A DNA stretch of 42,552 bases from Limisphaerales bacterium (GTDB lineage Bacteria > Verrucomicrobiota > Verrucomicrobiia > Limisphaerales > AAA164-E04): assembly GCA_024761205.1 (NCBI GenBank), contig JAMASS010000040.1, forward strand, positions 1 through 42,552. The letters run 5' to 3'. Shown here in pieces: positions 17,231 to 25,734 of the stretch. Below the pieces are notes generated by a model that had not been told where the DNA came from, ran no database searches, and saw only the letters and a program-made list of their open reading frames with translations. Position numbers and translations under genes: made by a program. Each line of letters starts with the position of its first letter. Within the stretch, counting starts at the first letter, position 1.

Positions 17231-18235
17231 ATGGCTATTATCTCGGGTATGAGGTGCTCCATTCGTTTGGTGCTGGGCTGCATTTTGTTGTGTGGTTTCC
17301 CCGCGGTTATTCATTACGACGTCGAGGGAGTGACGCTGCAGTTAGGGGGTGGTGCCTCGATCAGCGGTGAGGTTGTGGCCGAACGAAAGGACCAAGTCGT
17401 GGTTGATGTCGGCTACACCCTGTTACTCGTGCCGCGCGCTGCGATTGTGGCCATTGACGACAATGAATCAGGCGAGGGCATGGTGGACAGCAAGACAGGA
17501 GGCGGTCTGCATGAACTCGACCAAACGGACATTTTTTGTGAGGCAACGGGGCATGGCCGGACGGGAACGATAGCTGAATTGGCAGGCCAACTCGGAGAGT
17601 CTGTGGTGCAAATTCGAACCCCCAGTGGCCTGGGATCAGGGTTTTTCATCAGTCCGCAGGGTTACTTAATCACCAATTTTCATGTGATAGAAAGTGAAAC
17701 GGAAATCTTTGTCGATGTGTACCATCAGATAAGTTCTCAACTTGAGAGAAAGAGTTATCGGGAAGTTCGAATTGTGGCGCTGAATCGATTCGCCGATTTG
17801 GCTTTACTAAAGATAGAAGATGAAGGGGCGACTGAATTTCAGTATGTGGTTCTGGGAGACATGGCGGGTCTTTCAGTCGGAGAGAGGGTCTTTGCCATTG
17901 GCAGTCCGCTGGGCTTGGAGCGAACCGTTACGGAGGGAATCCTTAGCGCCAAGACCAGGGAATTCCAGGGGTGGCTTTATCTTCAGACGACCGCTCAGAT
18001 CAACCCGGGGAACAGCGGTGGCCCCATGTTTAACCGACGGGGCGAAGTGGTGGGAGTGATTAACATGAAGTCAATGCTCGGTGAAGGCTTGGGTTTTGCG
18101 ATTCCTGTGGATTACTTGAAGCATTTTCTCCGCTACCGGGAAGCTTTTGCCTACGATAGCGATAATCCAAACAATCCCTACCGCTACCTGCCGCCGCCAA
18201 CGGCATTTTCTGAGGCCGGTGATCCGGTGGAGTAG
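17231..18235 (+). CDS. Exported trypsin-like (HtrA/Deg-type) serine protease without PDZ
   Basis: This is a 334-residue protein with an N-terminal hydrophobic export signal (IRLVLGCILLCGFPAVIHY). Residues about 33-76 look like a small beta domain (GASISGEVVAERKDQVVVDV). The protease domain spans about 113-305 with a complete triad: H151 in YLITNFHVIE, D189 in NRFADLALLKI and S262 in INPGNSGGP. GSGFFISPQG and GLGFAIPVDYLKHFL are also typical of Deg proteases. The chain ends soon after, so the PDZ domains of HtrA/DegP are missing. The gene leads a run with the next two, with 46 bases to the next start. A periplasmic or surface quality-control or processing role is inferred. Confidence 0.85.
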   Translation: MAIISGMRCSIRLVLGCILLCGFPAVIHYDVEGVTLQLGGGASISGEVVAERKDQVVVDVGYTLLLVPRAAIVAIDDNESGEGMVDSKTGGGLHELDQTDIFCEATGHGRTGTIAELAGQLGESVVQIRTPSGLGSGFFISPQGYLITNFHVIESETEIFVDVYHQISSQLERKSYREVRIVALNRFADLALLKIEDEGATEFQYVVLGDMAGLSVGERVFAIGSPLGLERTVTEGILSAKTREFQGWLYLQTTAQINPGNSGGPMFNRRGEVVGVINMKSMLGEGLGFAIPVDYLKHFLRYREAFAYDSDNPNNPYRYLPPPTAFSEAGDPVE

Positions 18236-18281
18236 ATGGCTCGAAACCTAAACGGTAGCAGATAGTATTGCATAGATTTAT

Positions 18282-20156
18282 ATGAAACCGAGAATGATTA
18301 GTAAGTATTGGGCGGTGTTATTGGTCGCGATCCTTTTAGGCGCCCTCTCAGGTCGGGCGGCTCAGTCCACTCCGGAAACCCTCGTGCCCGACGATGCTCT
18401 ATTGGTGTTGGCTATTCCATACTTTCCCGATGCCAAAGCGGCCTTTCTGAGCGATCCCTTCATTCGCATGTTTCAAGATGCGGCTATGAAGGAGTATGCG
18501 AACAAGGTGAAGTCAACCTGGCAAACCAGAGTAGTGGACGAACTGGAGAAACAGTTTGGGATTCGGTTGAATGAGTACACCGAACTGCTGAACGGCCAAC
18601 TCACAATGGCGCTTTTCATGGATATGGACCAGGGGTTTTCCCGTCCCGATGTCGATCTTCTCTTGGCCTTGGATAGCGGTGATAAGAGTGCCCAGCTCGA
18701 GGCAAAGCTGGAGCATCTCCGAAAGCGATTTTCTGAGGCCGGCCAGTCGCTGCAACCCATGACTATTCGCAACGAGTCCTTTTACCGGTTGAAACCGGGC
18801 AGTCCTTCTGACGCCTCTCCTAGAGGACCGGCCCGTTTGGCGGAAGAGGTTCTGATCGGGCAGACGGGTTCACTCTTACTGGCGGCCACGAGTGCATCAG
18901 TGATCGAGCGTTCGTTGGCTAGTGCGAGCGGCGGTTCGGTTCGGTCGATATCGACTCACCCGGCATTTCGGCAGGTTCACGCCAAGCGGTTTGAGGATGC
19001 TTACGGATATGGCTGGCTGAACTTTGCCGAGGTTTATCGGATGATCGAGGTTCAGGTCAAAAACATGGAACGGCAGTTTACCCGGAATGCTAATCCGATG
19101 ATTCCGAAGCCGACTGCCGTGCTCGACGTGCTTGGGCTTGATGGCATTCAGGGATTGTCGTTTAATCTGAAGGAACTTGGTAGTGGTTCCATGTTCGAGT
19201 TTTCCCTGGCTGCTCCTGAAGGCGACCGGCGTGGCATCTTCGAGTTGTTCGCCATGTCTGAGAAGGACAGCTCGCCATTGCAGCGGGTTCCGGCGAACGC
19301 CATGAGCTTCAGCCGGGTTCGTCTCAATCTCGGCAAGCTATGGAAGAATCTTGAAAGGATGGTGACCGAACTGTCGCCTCTTGCCGGCGGGATGTTGGAG
19401 TCGATGCTAGGAGAATTAGGCAATGGACATGATGCAAGCTTCGACTTTCGGGAGAGCTTCTTTGGTAATTTGGGGGATGATTTGGTGACTATTGGGTTGC
19501 CGCCGCGTTCGTCGGAGTTGCAGGACTTGGCTAGCCCACCGGCTTTAACCCTGCTTGGAAGCCCTGATCCGGACGCGTTGGCGCATGCTTTAATTGTGGT
19601 AACGCGTCTGATTCTTTCGGGCGGGAATGCCTTGAGCGAACGGAAGTTTCAGGGGCGAACGATCTATTCATTTACGATTCCGGGATTGCCGATCCAAGGC
19701 GCCGCACGCGGAGGTGTGGGAGCTGATTTTTGTATGGCGGCTGATGGGGACTATTTGGTGTTCTCCATGGATGAGCGGACTTTAGAGGACTATCTCCGGG
19801 GTCCTTCGCCCTCGCAGCGTTCGCTTCGGAGTGTGCCGGGATTGTCTCAAGCTGTCCAAGCGTTAGGTTCGGAGAAACTGACTTTCTTCCACTATGATAA
19901 CGCCGTGGATTTGGTGCGTCGGTTTTGGGAACTCGGGCGCGAGAACTCTGATCTGTTGAGCGAAGGATTTGCCGCAGGCGGCCTTGGTGGGTCGCAGTCG
20001 CCGTTTGATGGCTTTGGAGACTTGGCTGATTTCTCCGCCTTACCCCCGTTTGATCGTGTTGCCAAGTATTTTCATTTCAGTGTGGGCGGGGGGAGTAGTG
20101 ACGCTCAGTTTCTGAACTACCGGTTCTTTCGGCCGACGCCGCCCCAGCTGCGGTGA
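18282..20156 (+). CDS. Secreted DUF3352-like protein, function unknown
   Basis: This 624-residue protein has a clear signal peptide (YWAVLLVAILLGALSGRAA). The mature part starts with ETLVPDDALLVLAIPYFPDAKAAF and FIRMFQDAAMKEY. It then alternates beta strands and helices over the full length, with repeated 'x-x-L-V-x-A-x-S' segments such as GQTGSLLLAATSASVIERSL and DGDYLVFSMDERTLEDYL. This matches the layout of DUF3352-type proteins common in Planctomycetes and Verrucomicrobia, in which 'is the value displayed' strands recur, but no catalytic residues are evident. The 3' end overlaps the cytochrome gene by four bases (GTGA), so the two are almost certainly cotranslated. It may be a structural or binding partner of the protease or cytochrome. 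Confidence 0.7.
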   Translation: MKPRMISKYWAVLLVAILLGALSGRAAQSTPETLVPDDALLVLAIPYFPDAKAAFLSDPFIRMFQDAAMKEYANKVKSTWQTRVVDELEKQFGIRLNEYTELLNGQLTMALFMDMDQGFSRPDVDLLLALDSGDKSAQLEAKLEHLRKRFSEAGQSLQPMTIRNESFYRLKPGSPSDASPRGPARLAEEVLIGQTGSLLLAATSASVIERSLASASGGSVRSISTHPAFRQVHAKRFEDAYGYGWLNFAEVYRMIEVQVKNMERQFTRNANPMIPKPTAVLDVLGLDGIQGLSFNLKELGSGSMFEFSLAAPEGDRRGIFELFAMSEKDSSPLQRVPANAMSFSRVRLNLGKLWKNLERMVTELSPLAGGMLESMLGELGNGHDASFDFRESFFGNLGDDLVTIGLPPRSSELQDLASPPALTLLGSPDPDALAHALIVVTRLILSGGNALSERKFQGRTIYSFTIPGLPIQGAARGGVGADFCMAADGDYLVFSMDERTLEDYLRGPSPSQRSLRSVPGLSQAVQALGSEKLTFFHYDNAVDLVRRFWELGRENSDLLSEGFAAGGLGGSQSPFDGFGDLADFSALPPFDRVAKYFHFSVGGGSSDAQFLNYRFFRPTPPQLR

Positions 20157-22216
20157 CAATAACCTCAAGGACTCGGTCCGTTTTGTTTAGACATTTAGGC
20201 ACGCCGATGGTGGGCGCTGATAAGACGCACTTCCATCGGTGTGTTGGTTTTCGGTGGTTCGTCTTTGCGCTTTTGACAAGTGGAAGGCTGGCGATGGATG
20301 CGGCGGAGACAAGGCCCGTCGCTGGTCTGCGGCTGAGTTTTCATGCTCAGGAACATGCGATTGCTCTGGTGGATTCTGAAATCGTTCCGAATCTCGCTCT
20401 CTATGTCCCTCAAGGAGAACTTTTCAGTCCCTTTTCTCCGGCAGGGCCTTTTGTTGCGGAATGGACCGGATATCTCACCGTGCCGTTCCGCGATGATTTC
20501 CGATTTCGGGCGATGACCTCAGGGAAGTTTTTTATGGAATTGAACGGAGAGCGCGTTTTGGAATTGGAAGGGAGCCAAGATTGGAGTGAGGCCTCCGAAG
20601 AGACGCGACTGAGGAAGGGGTCGAATACCCTGCAGATTGTTTTTCAAAGTTCGAGGACGGAGGACGCCGTCCTGCGGGTCGAGTGGTCGTCACCGGATTT
20701 TCTTTTTGAGCCGATTTCGCCCGAGCAGCTGCAGTGTGATGTTGATGATGAGGTCCGGAGATTTGACGAGTTGCGGGCGGGGCGGACCTTGTTCCTGAAC
20801 TATCGTTGTGCTCATTGCCACGCCAAACCCTCAGGTGAAACTTCGACCGCGCTAAGCGCGGCGGCGCCAGATCTCTCCGGGATCGGGTCCCGCCGGCATG
20901 TTGAGTGGTTGAGGAAATGGATTCTCAATCCGCGAGCATTGCGGGAGGATGCTCGGATGCCCGTCGTGTTTCGGGGGGATGGCGCCCTCGCACAGATCGG
21001 TGCGGTTGTCGCTTATTTGAGTAGTTTGAAGGAGGAGGGAGAGGGTGAAGACTTTTCCTCTAGCGTTCCACACGGTGGAGACGCCAAGGCCGGAGGGTTG
21101 ATCTTCGAGAAGTTGCACTGCGGACGGTGCCATTATTTGGATTCTTCCAACTCGGATGATAGGGAACGGTTGTTTTTGGGCGGAGTCAGTCGGAAGTTCT
21201 CGTTTCGAAGTTTGGTTCGTTTTTTGAAGAATCCGGGCGAGCACTATCCACGGACTAGAATGCCGCAATTTGGATTTTCGGATGCCGAGGCGATAGACTT
21301 GGCTGAGCACTTGTTTCAAGGAAAACAGCGACGGCTTATTGTGTCCGAAATTCGGAATGAGGCGTTAGTCGATTCGGGCCGTCGTCTGTTGGTGAGGCAT
21401 GGATGCGTCCGTTGTCACGGGGTAACATCTCCCGATGAGGCTGGCATAGCGCTTGGCGTCGTTTCCATCTCTGATGTCGGCGGGGGATGTTTGGCTGATG
21501 AGATCCCGGTGGCTTCCCCGGCTCCGGACTACCGCCTGTCGCCCGATGAGCGACGGGTGTTGAGGGCGTTCTCAGGTCAGGCGCTTGCGGCGTTGGACCG
21601 ACGGGTTGCTAGGGAAGCTGCCCATCGGTATCAGAGACAACTCCGATGTGCGGCCTGTCACGGCGAGGTGGAGAGGGGTCCGGCGTTGGATTTGCTGGGC
21701 GCCAAATTGAAGCCGGAGTGGATGCACGATTTTTTGGCAGGTGATGTGGAAGGAAAACCAAGGCCTTGGCTTGAGGCGCGGATGCCCGCCTTTCCGGCGT
21801 ACGCCAAGGAATTGACGGTCGGGATGAGCCATGCTCACGGCTATGCAGGCAAAACGCCGGCAGGTCGGGCGATAGATCGGGAAGCCGCTGATTTAGGGCG
21901 GCAGATGGTGTCGCCCGTGGATGGTTTTTCTTGTGTCTCCTGCCATGGTGTTGGCCAGCTCAAACCGACCGAGGTTTTCGAAAGTGAGGGGATCAATCTG
22001 GTTTATTCCGGTGCGCGACTTCAGAAGGAATATTATTGGCACTGGTTGTTGAAACCACTCCGGATTGATGAAACCACCAAGATGCCCGTCTACTTCGATG
22101 AGGAGGGGAACAGTCCGCTCTACGATGTTTACGATGGCGATACCGAGAAACAACTGAATGCAATCTGGGAATATCTGCGACTCGGCTCAGAGATGATCCC
22201 TCCGCCGCTCGAGTAG
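20153..22216 (+). CDS. Secreted PA14-domain penta-haem cytochrome c protein (second paralogue)
   Basis: This is a 687-residue exported protein (GTG 20153; ATG 20207 is a possible alternative, and both precede the hydrophobic segment FRWFVFALLTSG). A degenerate PA14 domain occupies about 58-190 (GYLTVPFRDDFRFRAMTSGK, FFMELNGERVLELEG). Five haem c sites follow: CAHCH (219-223), CGRCH (323-327), CVRCH (418-422), CAACH (499-503) and CVSCH (594-598), with MP-type axial-ligand loops (ARMPV, TRMPQ, ARMPA, TKMPV). Around each haem it aligns in order with the 936-residue protein at 11858-14668 (for example APDLSGIGSR versus APDLNAVGSR). Here PA14 precedes all haems and the large C-terminal domain is absent. 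It ends with NAIWEYLRLG and overlaps the convergent agmatine deiminase gene by 30 bases. Confidence 0.87.
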   Translation: MTITSRTRSVLFRHLGTPMVGADKTHFHRCVGFRWFVFALLTSGRLAMDAAETRPVAGLRLSFHAQEHAIALVDSEIVPNLALYVPQGELFSPFSPAGPFVAEWTGYLTVPFRDDFRFRAMTSGKFFMELNGERVLELEGSQDWSEASEETRLRKGSNTLQIVFQSSRTEDAVLRVEWSSPDFLFEPISPEQLQCDVDDEVRRFDELRAGRTLFLNYRCAHCHAKPSGETSTALSAAAPDLSGIGSRRHVEWLRKWILNPRALREDARMPVVFRGDGALAQIGAVVAYLSSLKEEGEGEDFSSSVPHGGDAKAGGLIFEKLHCGRCHYLDSSNSDDRERLFLGGVSRKFSFRSLVRFLKNPGEHYPRTRMPQFGFSDAEAIDLAEHLFQGKQRRLIVSEIRNEALVDSGRRLLVRHGCVRCHGVTSPDEAGIALGVVSISDVGGGCLADEIPVASPAPDYRLSPDERRVLRAFSGQALAALDRRVAREAAHRYQRQLRCAACHGEVERGPALDLLGAKLKPEWMHDFLAGDVEGKPRPWLEARMPAFPAYAKELTVGMSHAHGYAGKTPAGRAIDREAADLGRQMVSPVDGFSCVSCHGVGQLKPTEVFESEGINLVYSGARLQKEYYWHWLLKPLRIDETTKMPVYFDEEGNSPLYDVYDGDTEKQLNAIWEYLRLGSEMIPPPLE

Positions 22217-23296
22217 CGGCTCTTGTTGGGTGATACAATGGAAGGAGCCCAACCCCCAGATGAGATCCTTTGAATCCAGTCCGACGACCTGACGGTCCGG
22301 AATCAGCATCTGTAGTGTCTTCAGTGCGACGGCGTCATTTGGGTCATCAAAGGTTGGGACCACTACCAGTCCGTTCGCAATATAGAAATTGGCATAGCTC
22401 GCCGGAAGTCGAATCCCTTCTTGAATGACCGGTTGTGGCATTGGGAGCTCGACGATTCGGAGTGGATTTACCCGACCTTTGTTAAAGGCGTGGAGCCGCT
22501 TTAGATTGTCACGAAGGGGTTGATAGTTCTCATCCAGCGGGTCCGGTTCGATGACGGTTACTGCGGTGTCCGCAGAAACAAACCTGGTGATATTGTCCAC
22601 ATGGCCATCGGTATCGTCACCGATAATACCATCACCAAGCCAGAGAATTTCAGTGATACCTAAGTAGTTCGATAGTGCTTGCTTAATGTCTTGCCTTGAA
22701 AGGTGAGGATTACGGTTTGGATTGAGGAGGCAGCTTTCCGTGGCCAGAAGCAGACCTTGGCCATTCACATCAATGGATCCTCCTTCCAGAATCATCTTTG
22801 GCTGGAATCTTTTTAAACCCCGGACGTCGGCAATCCGTTTAGGTACCGCGTTATCGAGATCAAAAGGAGGGTATTTATTGCCCCAAGCGTTATAGTCCCA
22901 GTCAATGATCACTTTTTCGGGAATCTCGGTTTGGCAATTCAGGACGAAGATGGGACCGTGATCACGGCACCAGGATTCGTAGGAGGGGTGAGGAAAAAAC
23001 TGGACCCGCTCTCGTAGGGATGGATCGAGTCTTAAGATGGATCGAGCCTCTTGTTCCATTTCTTTATCCCAAACGTTGATATAGACGGACTCGTTGGTTG
23101 CAAGGTGAAGCGTCAGAAGCCGATACGCTTCGTAGATTTGGGGAAAGCGACCGGGAAAACTGACACCGGCCTCCCGTGGCCAGGTTAACCAGGTGCCCTG
23201 ATGGGGAGCCCATTCAGCAGGCATTCGGAACCCGATGGGTCCGGAAATGCCGGCGGGCTTTAGAGTTGTGGAATCGTTCGAGGCAATAGGGTCCAC
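22187..23296 (-). CDS. aguA: Agmatine deiminase (peptidylarginine-deiminase family)
   Basis: This is a 369-residue cytoplasmic enzyme that hydrolyses agmatine to N-carbamoylputrescine and ammonia, the second step of the arginine decarboxylase route to putrescine. Family motifs are in order: MPAEWAPHQGTWLTWP, SYESWCRDHGPIFV (R-D-H), DWDYNAWGNKYPPFDLD, MILEGGSIDVNGQG, GDDTDGHVDNITRF (acidic and His catalytic residues) and the nucleophile Cys354 in GSFHCITQQEP. The length is normal and the frame intact. The start shown is GTG 23296; ATG 23224 (MPAEW) is an equally reasonable start that keeps every conserved motif. The 3' end overlaps the cytochrome gene tail-to-tail. A bacterial arginine deiminase-like paralogue is less likely given GDDTDGH and the C-terminal motif. 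Confidence 0.92.
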   Translation of the reverse strand: MDPIASNDSTTLKPAGISGPIGFRMPAEWAPHQGTWLTWPREAGVSFPGRFPQIYEAYRLLTLHLATNESVYINVWDKEMEQEARSILRLDPSLRERVQFFPHPSYESWCRDHGPIFVLNCQTEIPEKVIIDWDYNAWGNKYPPFDLDNAVPKRIADVRGLKRFQPKMILEGGSIDVNGQGLLLATESCLLNPNRNPHLSRQDIKQALSNYLGITEILWLGDGIIGDDTDGHVDNITRFVSADTAVTVIEPDPLDENYQPLRDNLKRLHAFNKGRVNPLRIVELPMPQPVIQEGIRLPASYANFYIANGLVVVPTFDDPNDAVALKTLQMLIPDRQVVGLDSKDLIWGLGSFHCITQQEPLLERRRDHL

Positions 23297-23408
23297 GTTT
23301 CGTTTGGTCTCGACGAGGCTTCGTTTATTAGGACTCGTTCCCGGATGCCTCTGCTGGATCGGCGTTAGCCGCCGCGTGAATATTGCTGATTAAACGCTGG
23401 TCTGAATC

Positions 23409-23444
23409 ACTCGCCCCCGGACCGCCTAGCGTCCGGGGGCGAGT
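23409..23444. repeat. Perfect 14-bp GC-rich palindromic hairpin
   Basis: ACTCGCCCCCGGAC (23409-23422) and its exact reverse complement (23431-23444) enclose the loop CGCCTAGC. There is no following T run on either strand, so it is a poor intrinsic terminator. It lies between the agmatine deiminase start and the FGE pseudogene and may be a mobile palindromic unit. Confidence 0.7.
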
Positions 23445-23445
23445 G

Positions 23446-23947
23446 TGGTTTGATCGGATTGAGCACCTTTTCATGAGTTTAATGGCGGCAGTCATCGTAA
23501 TGCCATTCCCAGATATTTCCAATCATGTCGTAAATGCCGCTGCCGTTGGGCGAATGGTCTCGCCAAGGTCACGGGCAGTTCTGATCGGCGAAATTACGTT
23601 GTTTTATCCATTGAGGTGTGCTCGTTATCCTATGAGCATTTCGCTTGATAAAGGCCGCCTTGGGCTGCTTTCTCCCATTCGGCCTCGTCTCATCTGACTC
23701 TGCCGACCGAATGGTCGGGAGCCAGCAAGACTTCATTTCGCCATGCCTTAGCCGGTTGGTGTCCGATGGTTTTACGAAAGGCTTCAAAGAGTTGGTTGGT
23801 GGTCGGAAACATGCAATGTAATAACTGGATAATTCGACCTTGTGAACCGGTTGCTCTTTCTGAAAAGTATCCGGTAGACCCAACGGGCAATCTGGGCGGG
23901 ACATCGTCTGTTCCTATTTGGAAAGAGTCCGCAGGAACGAGGCGCAT
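23446..23947 (-). pseudogene. Formylglycine-generating-enzyme-like (FGE-sulfatase) pseudogene
   Basis: On the minus strand from ATG 23947 the relic reads MRLVPADSFQIGTDDVPPRLPVGS, the usual 'M-x-x-V-P-G-G-x-F-x-M-G' start of FGE/SUMF1 domains. It then shifts frame: EQPVHKVELSSYYI, TTNQLFEAFRKTIGHQPAKAWRN, APDHSVGRVR, EAEWEKAAQGGLYQAK, and near the end PNGSGIYDMIGNIWEWHYDD (usual NGYGLYDMAGNVWEW). The remaining C-terminal part with the catalytic cysteines and the GG-S-W core is missing. Several frameshifts make it non-functional. FGE proteins activate sulfatases; many PVC members of the domain have other roles. A sulfatase relic is found at 40533-40964. Confidence 0.75.
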
Positions 23948-23948
23948 T

Positions 23949-24314
23949 ATGGCGACATTGCGTTTGATGATCTTGGTCATTGGTGTCGCCTATTTTTGGG
24001 TTCCTGGAATCTGTTCGGCCTCCCCGCAGGAAGTTTTTGGTTGAGGTGGTTTGTTCTTTGTTGTCGGCTGCTTGTTGCCCTGGTCTGAAAAACCCGAAGC
24101 GAAAATGTTGTGGGAGCCTTATTCCAAAACTCCTTTGGCTCTGGAGAAAGTAGCGAGACAGCCCGGTATGATTGATTTTGCCGCCGCTTGGTGCGGGCCA
24201 TATCAGATAATGGAGAGTCGGGTTTTTGGTCGAAAAAACGTCGTTCAAGCAGCGGAGCGATTTGTCAAAATACGGGCGGACAAGTTTGAGCAAGGTCTGG
24301 CTGCCGTCCAGTAA
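23949..24314 (+). pseudogene. Exported thioredoxin-family protein with nonsense codon and lost cysteine
   Basis: From ATG 23949 there is a signal peptide (RLMILVIGVAYFWVPGICSA), then SPQEVFG and an in-frame TGA at 24042. The same frame continues for 90 codons with LWEPYSKTPLALEKVARQPG and MIDFAAAWCGPYQIMESRVF, a DsbD-gamma/thioredoxin-like domain. The active site reads WCGPY instead of WCGPC, so the second redox cysteine is gone. The chain ends at 24314, shortly after RFVKIRADK, losing the rest of the fold. The 5' end faces the FGE-like pseudogene with one base between their start codons, suggesting an old divergent pair. Confidence 0.7.
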
Positions 24315-24472
24315 CCGCTTGACGAAAGAGTGGAAGGGACTTCAGCCCCTGTCCCCTAAGAGGCGCAGCAGTGCAGGCTGCCACAGTCCAGGAAAATCTT
24401 CACGTCGGGCCGCTGCACCCCTTTACAAACACATCTCCACCGACACGCTCCCTCAAACAATCCTTGTTTATG

Positions 24473-24490
24473 TTGCAATTGGTTTGCAAT
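24473..24490 (+). promoter_or_regulatory. Direct repeat TTGCAAT x2 upstream of the ZIP transporter gene
   Basis: TTGCAAT occurs at 24473-24479 and 24484-24490, an 11-base period, about one helical turn. It lies roughly 70-90 bases before the transporter start in a promoter-like position. A metal-responsive regulator site is possible but unproven. Confidence 0.3.
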
Positions 24491-24560
24491 ATTGTCCGAT
24501 CCTGTGATTGTTGATCGGGTGTAACTTCCGTTGGCCGAAGGCCCGCGGGAAATTTTGATC

Positions 24561-25577
24561 ATGCCTTGGTATCGTAACAACACCGGCCATTGGAAGGCCC
24601 TCGGATTACTTTTAGTTGGCTGTGGTCTGCTGGTCGGCTGTGGTGAGGCCGGACGCGAAGGAAGTGGTGGGACTTCGGTTCTTTTTGCGTCGACGGTCGC
24701 CTTGATTACCTTTTTAGCTGCGTTTGCGGGGGGAGCAATTCCGATGTTGGCGAAGATCGATCATCGGCATCGCTTGCTCGGGACGCTGACCAGTGTCTCC
24801 GCGGGTTTTCTCGTTGCTGCCGCATGTATCATCGTCATTCCCGAGGGTTTTGAGCGATTTTCCATTGAAACCGAACCCGAGGCGACAATGGAAAACCATG
24901 ATCACGCGCACTCGGCCTCGCATGCCTCCGTTCGTGTCGGTGGCGTTTCCCTGGATGCCTCAATCATTGCCGGACTAGCCATTCTCGCTGGGTTCCTGAT
25001 GATGTTGATTACTGAGAGCCTTGGATTTGGCCACGACATTCACGAGGAGCATCACGATCATTCCGGCGGCCACGTGCATCATCCAGTCGGCAGCGGGGAT
25101 GGGAAACAACTCGCTGTGGTAGTTGTGATTGGGTTGACTATCCACACTATCGCGGACGGTATGGCGATTGGCGCGGGCCTGGCAACGGGTTCGCCTGCGT
25201 TAACCGGTTCTCTTGTCGTCACCCTGCTTACGCACAAGGTGCCAGCCGCTTTCAGTCTCACCATGTTTAGCCAGCACGCCCATGGGAGCCGGCGACGAAC
25301 GTGGAGTGATCTTTTGGTATTTAGTCTGGCAACACCGCTGGCCATTGTGGGAACTTGGGTGGTGTTGGGGAACTTGTCGGATCGCGTGTTGGGCCTGGTG
25401 TTGCTGTTTTCCGCTGGAACATTCATTTATGTGGCCACCATTGATGTCCTGCCTAATGTCCTCCAAACGCATCGACGTCGGGTCGCTGCGTTGCACGTAT
25501 CGCTGGGGGGAGTGGCCTTGCTGGTGTTGATTGTGGTGCTCAACGCTCTGGGACTCTCTCTGCATGATCACGGTTAG
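24561..25577 (+). CDS. ZIP-family divalent metal (zinc) transporter
   Basis: This is a 338-residue inner-membrane protein. The first segment (ALGLLLVGCGLLVGCGE) is hydrophobic and Cys-containing. It is followed by about eight TM helices, the usual ZIP number being eight. TM4/TM5 carry the metal-binding signature LTIHTIADGMAIGAGL and the paired motif LLTHKVPAAFSLT. Two His-rich cytoplasmic loops are present: ENHDHAHSASHASV and HDIHEEHHDHSGGHVHHP. ZIP proteins move Zn2+ or related metals into the cytoplasm. ATG 24561 is chosen over the in-frame TTG at 24531. The frame is complete. The N-terminal Cys pair could also mimic a lipoprotein signal, which would be unusual for this family. Confidence 0.9.
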   Translation: MPWYRNNTGHWKALGLLLVGCGLLVGCGEAGREGSGGTSVLFASTVALITFLAAFAGGAIPMLAKIDHRHRLLGTLTSVSAGFLVAAACIIVIPEGFERFSIETEPEATMENHDHAHSASHASVRVGGVSLDASIIAGLAILAGFLMMLITESLGFGHDIHEEHHDHSGGHVHHPVGSGDGKQLAVVVVIGLTIHTIADGMAIGAGLATGSPALTGSLVVTLLTHKVPAAFSLTMFSQHAHGSRRRTWSDLLVFSLATPLAIVGTWVVLGNLSDRVLGLVLLFSAGTFIYVATIDVLPNVLQTHRRRVAALHVSLGGVALLVLIVVLNALGLSLHDHG

Positions 25578-25734
25578 GCATCCAAGGCCGGGGGTGGGAA
25601 AGGTACGCCGAAAGTTGAAAGCTTCCGGAGGGGCATCAAGTCTGTGATCCGTTGAAGTTTGGTTATGGCAGTGGCAATGTTGAGGCGTTCTGATTCGGTG
25701 ATCCACTAAAGGGCCATCGAAGTAAGAGGACAGG

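Noticed and set aside
17600-17640. tRNA T-arm-like sequence (GCAAATTCGAACCCCC)
   Set aside because: It lies inside the serine protease coding sequence and no acceptor stem or anticodon arm can be drawn.
23409-23444. Calling the 14-bp hairpin an intrinsic terminator
   Set aside because: No T run follows on either strand, and neither flanking gene ends there.
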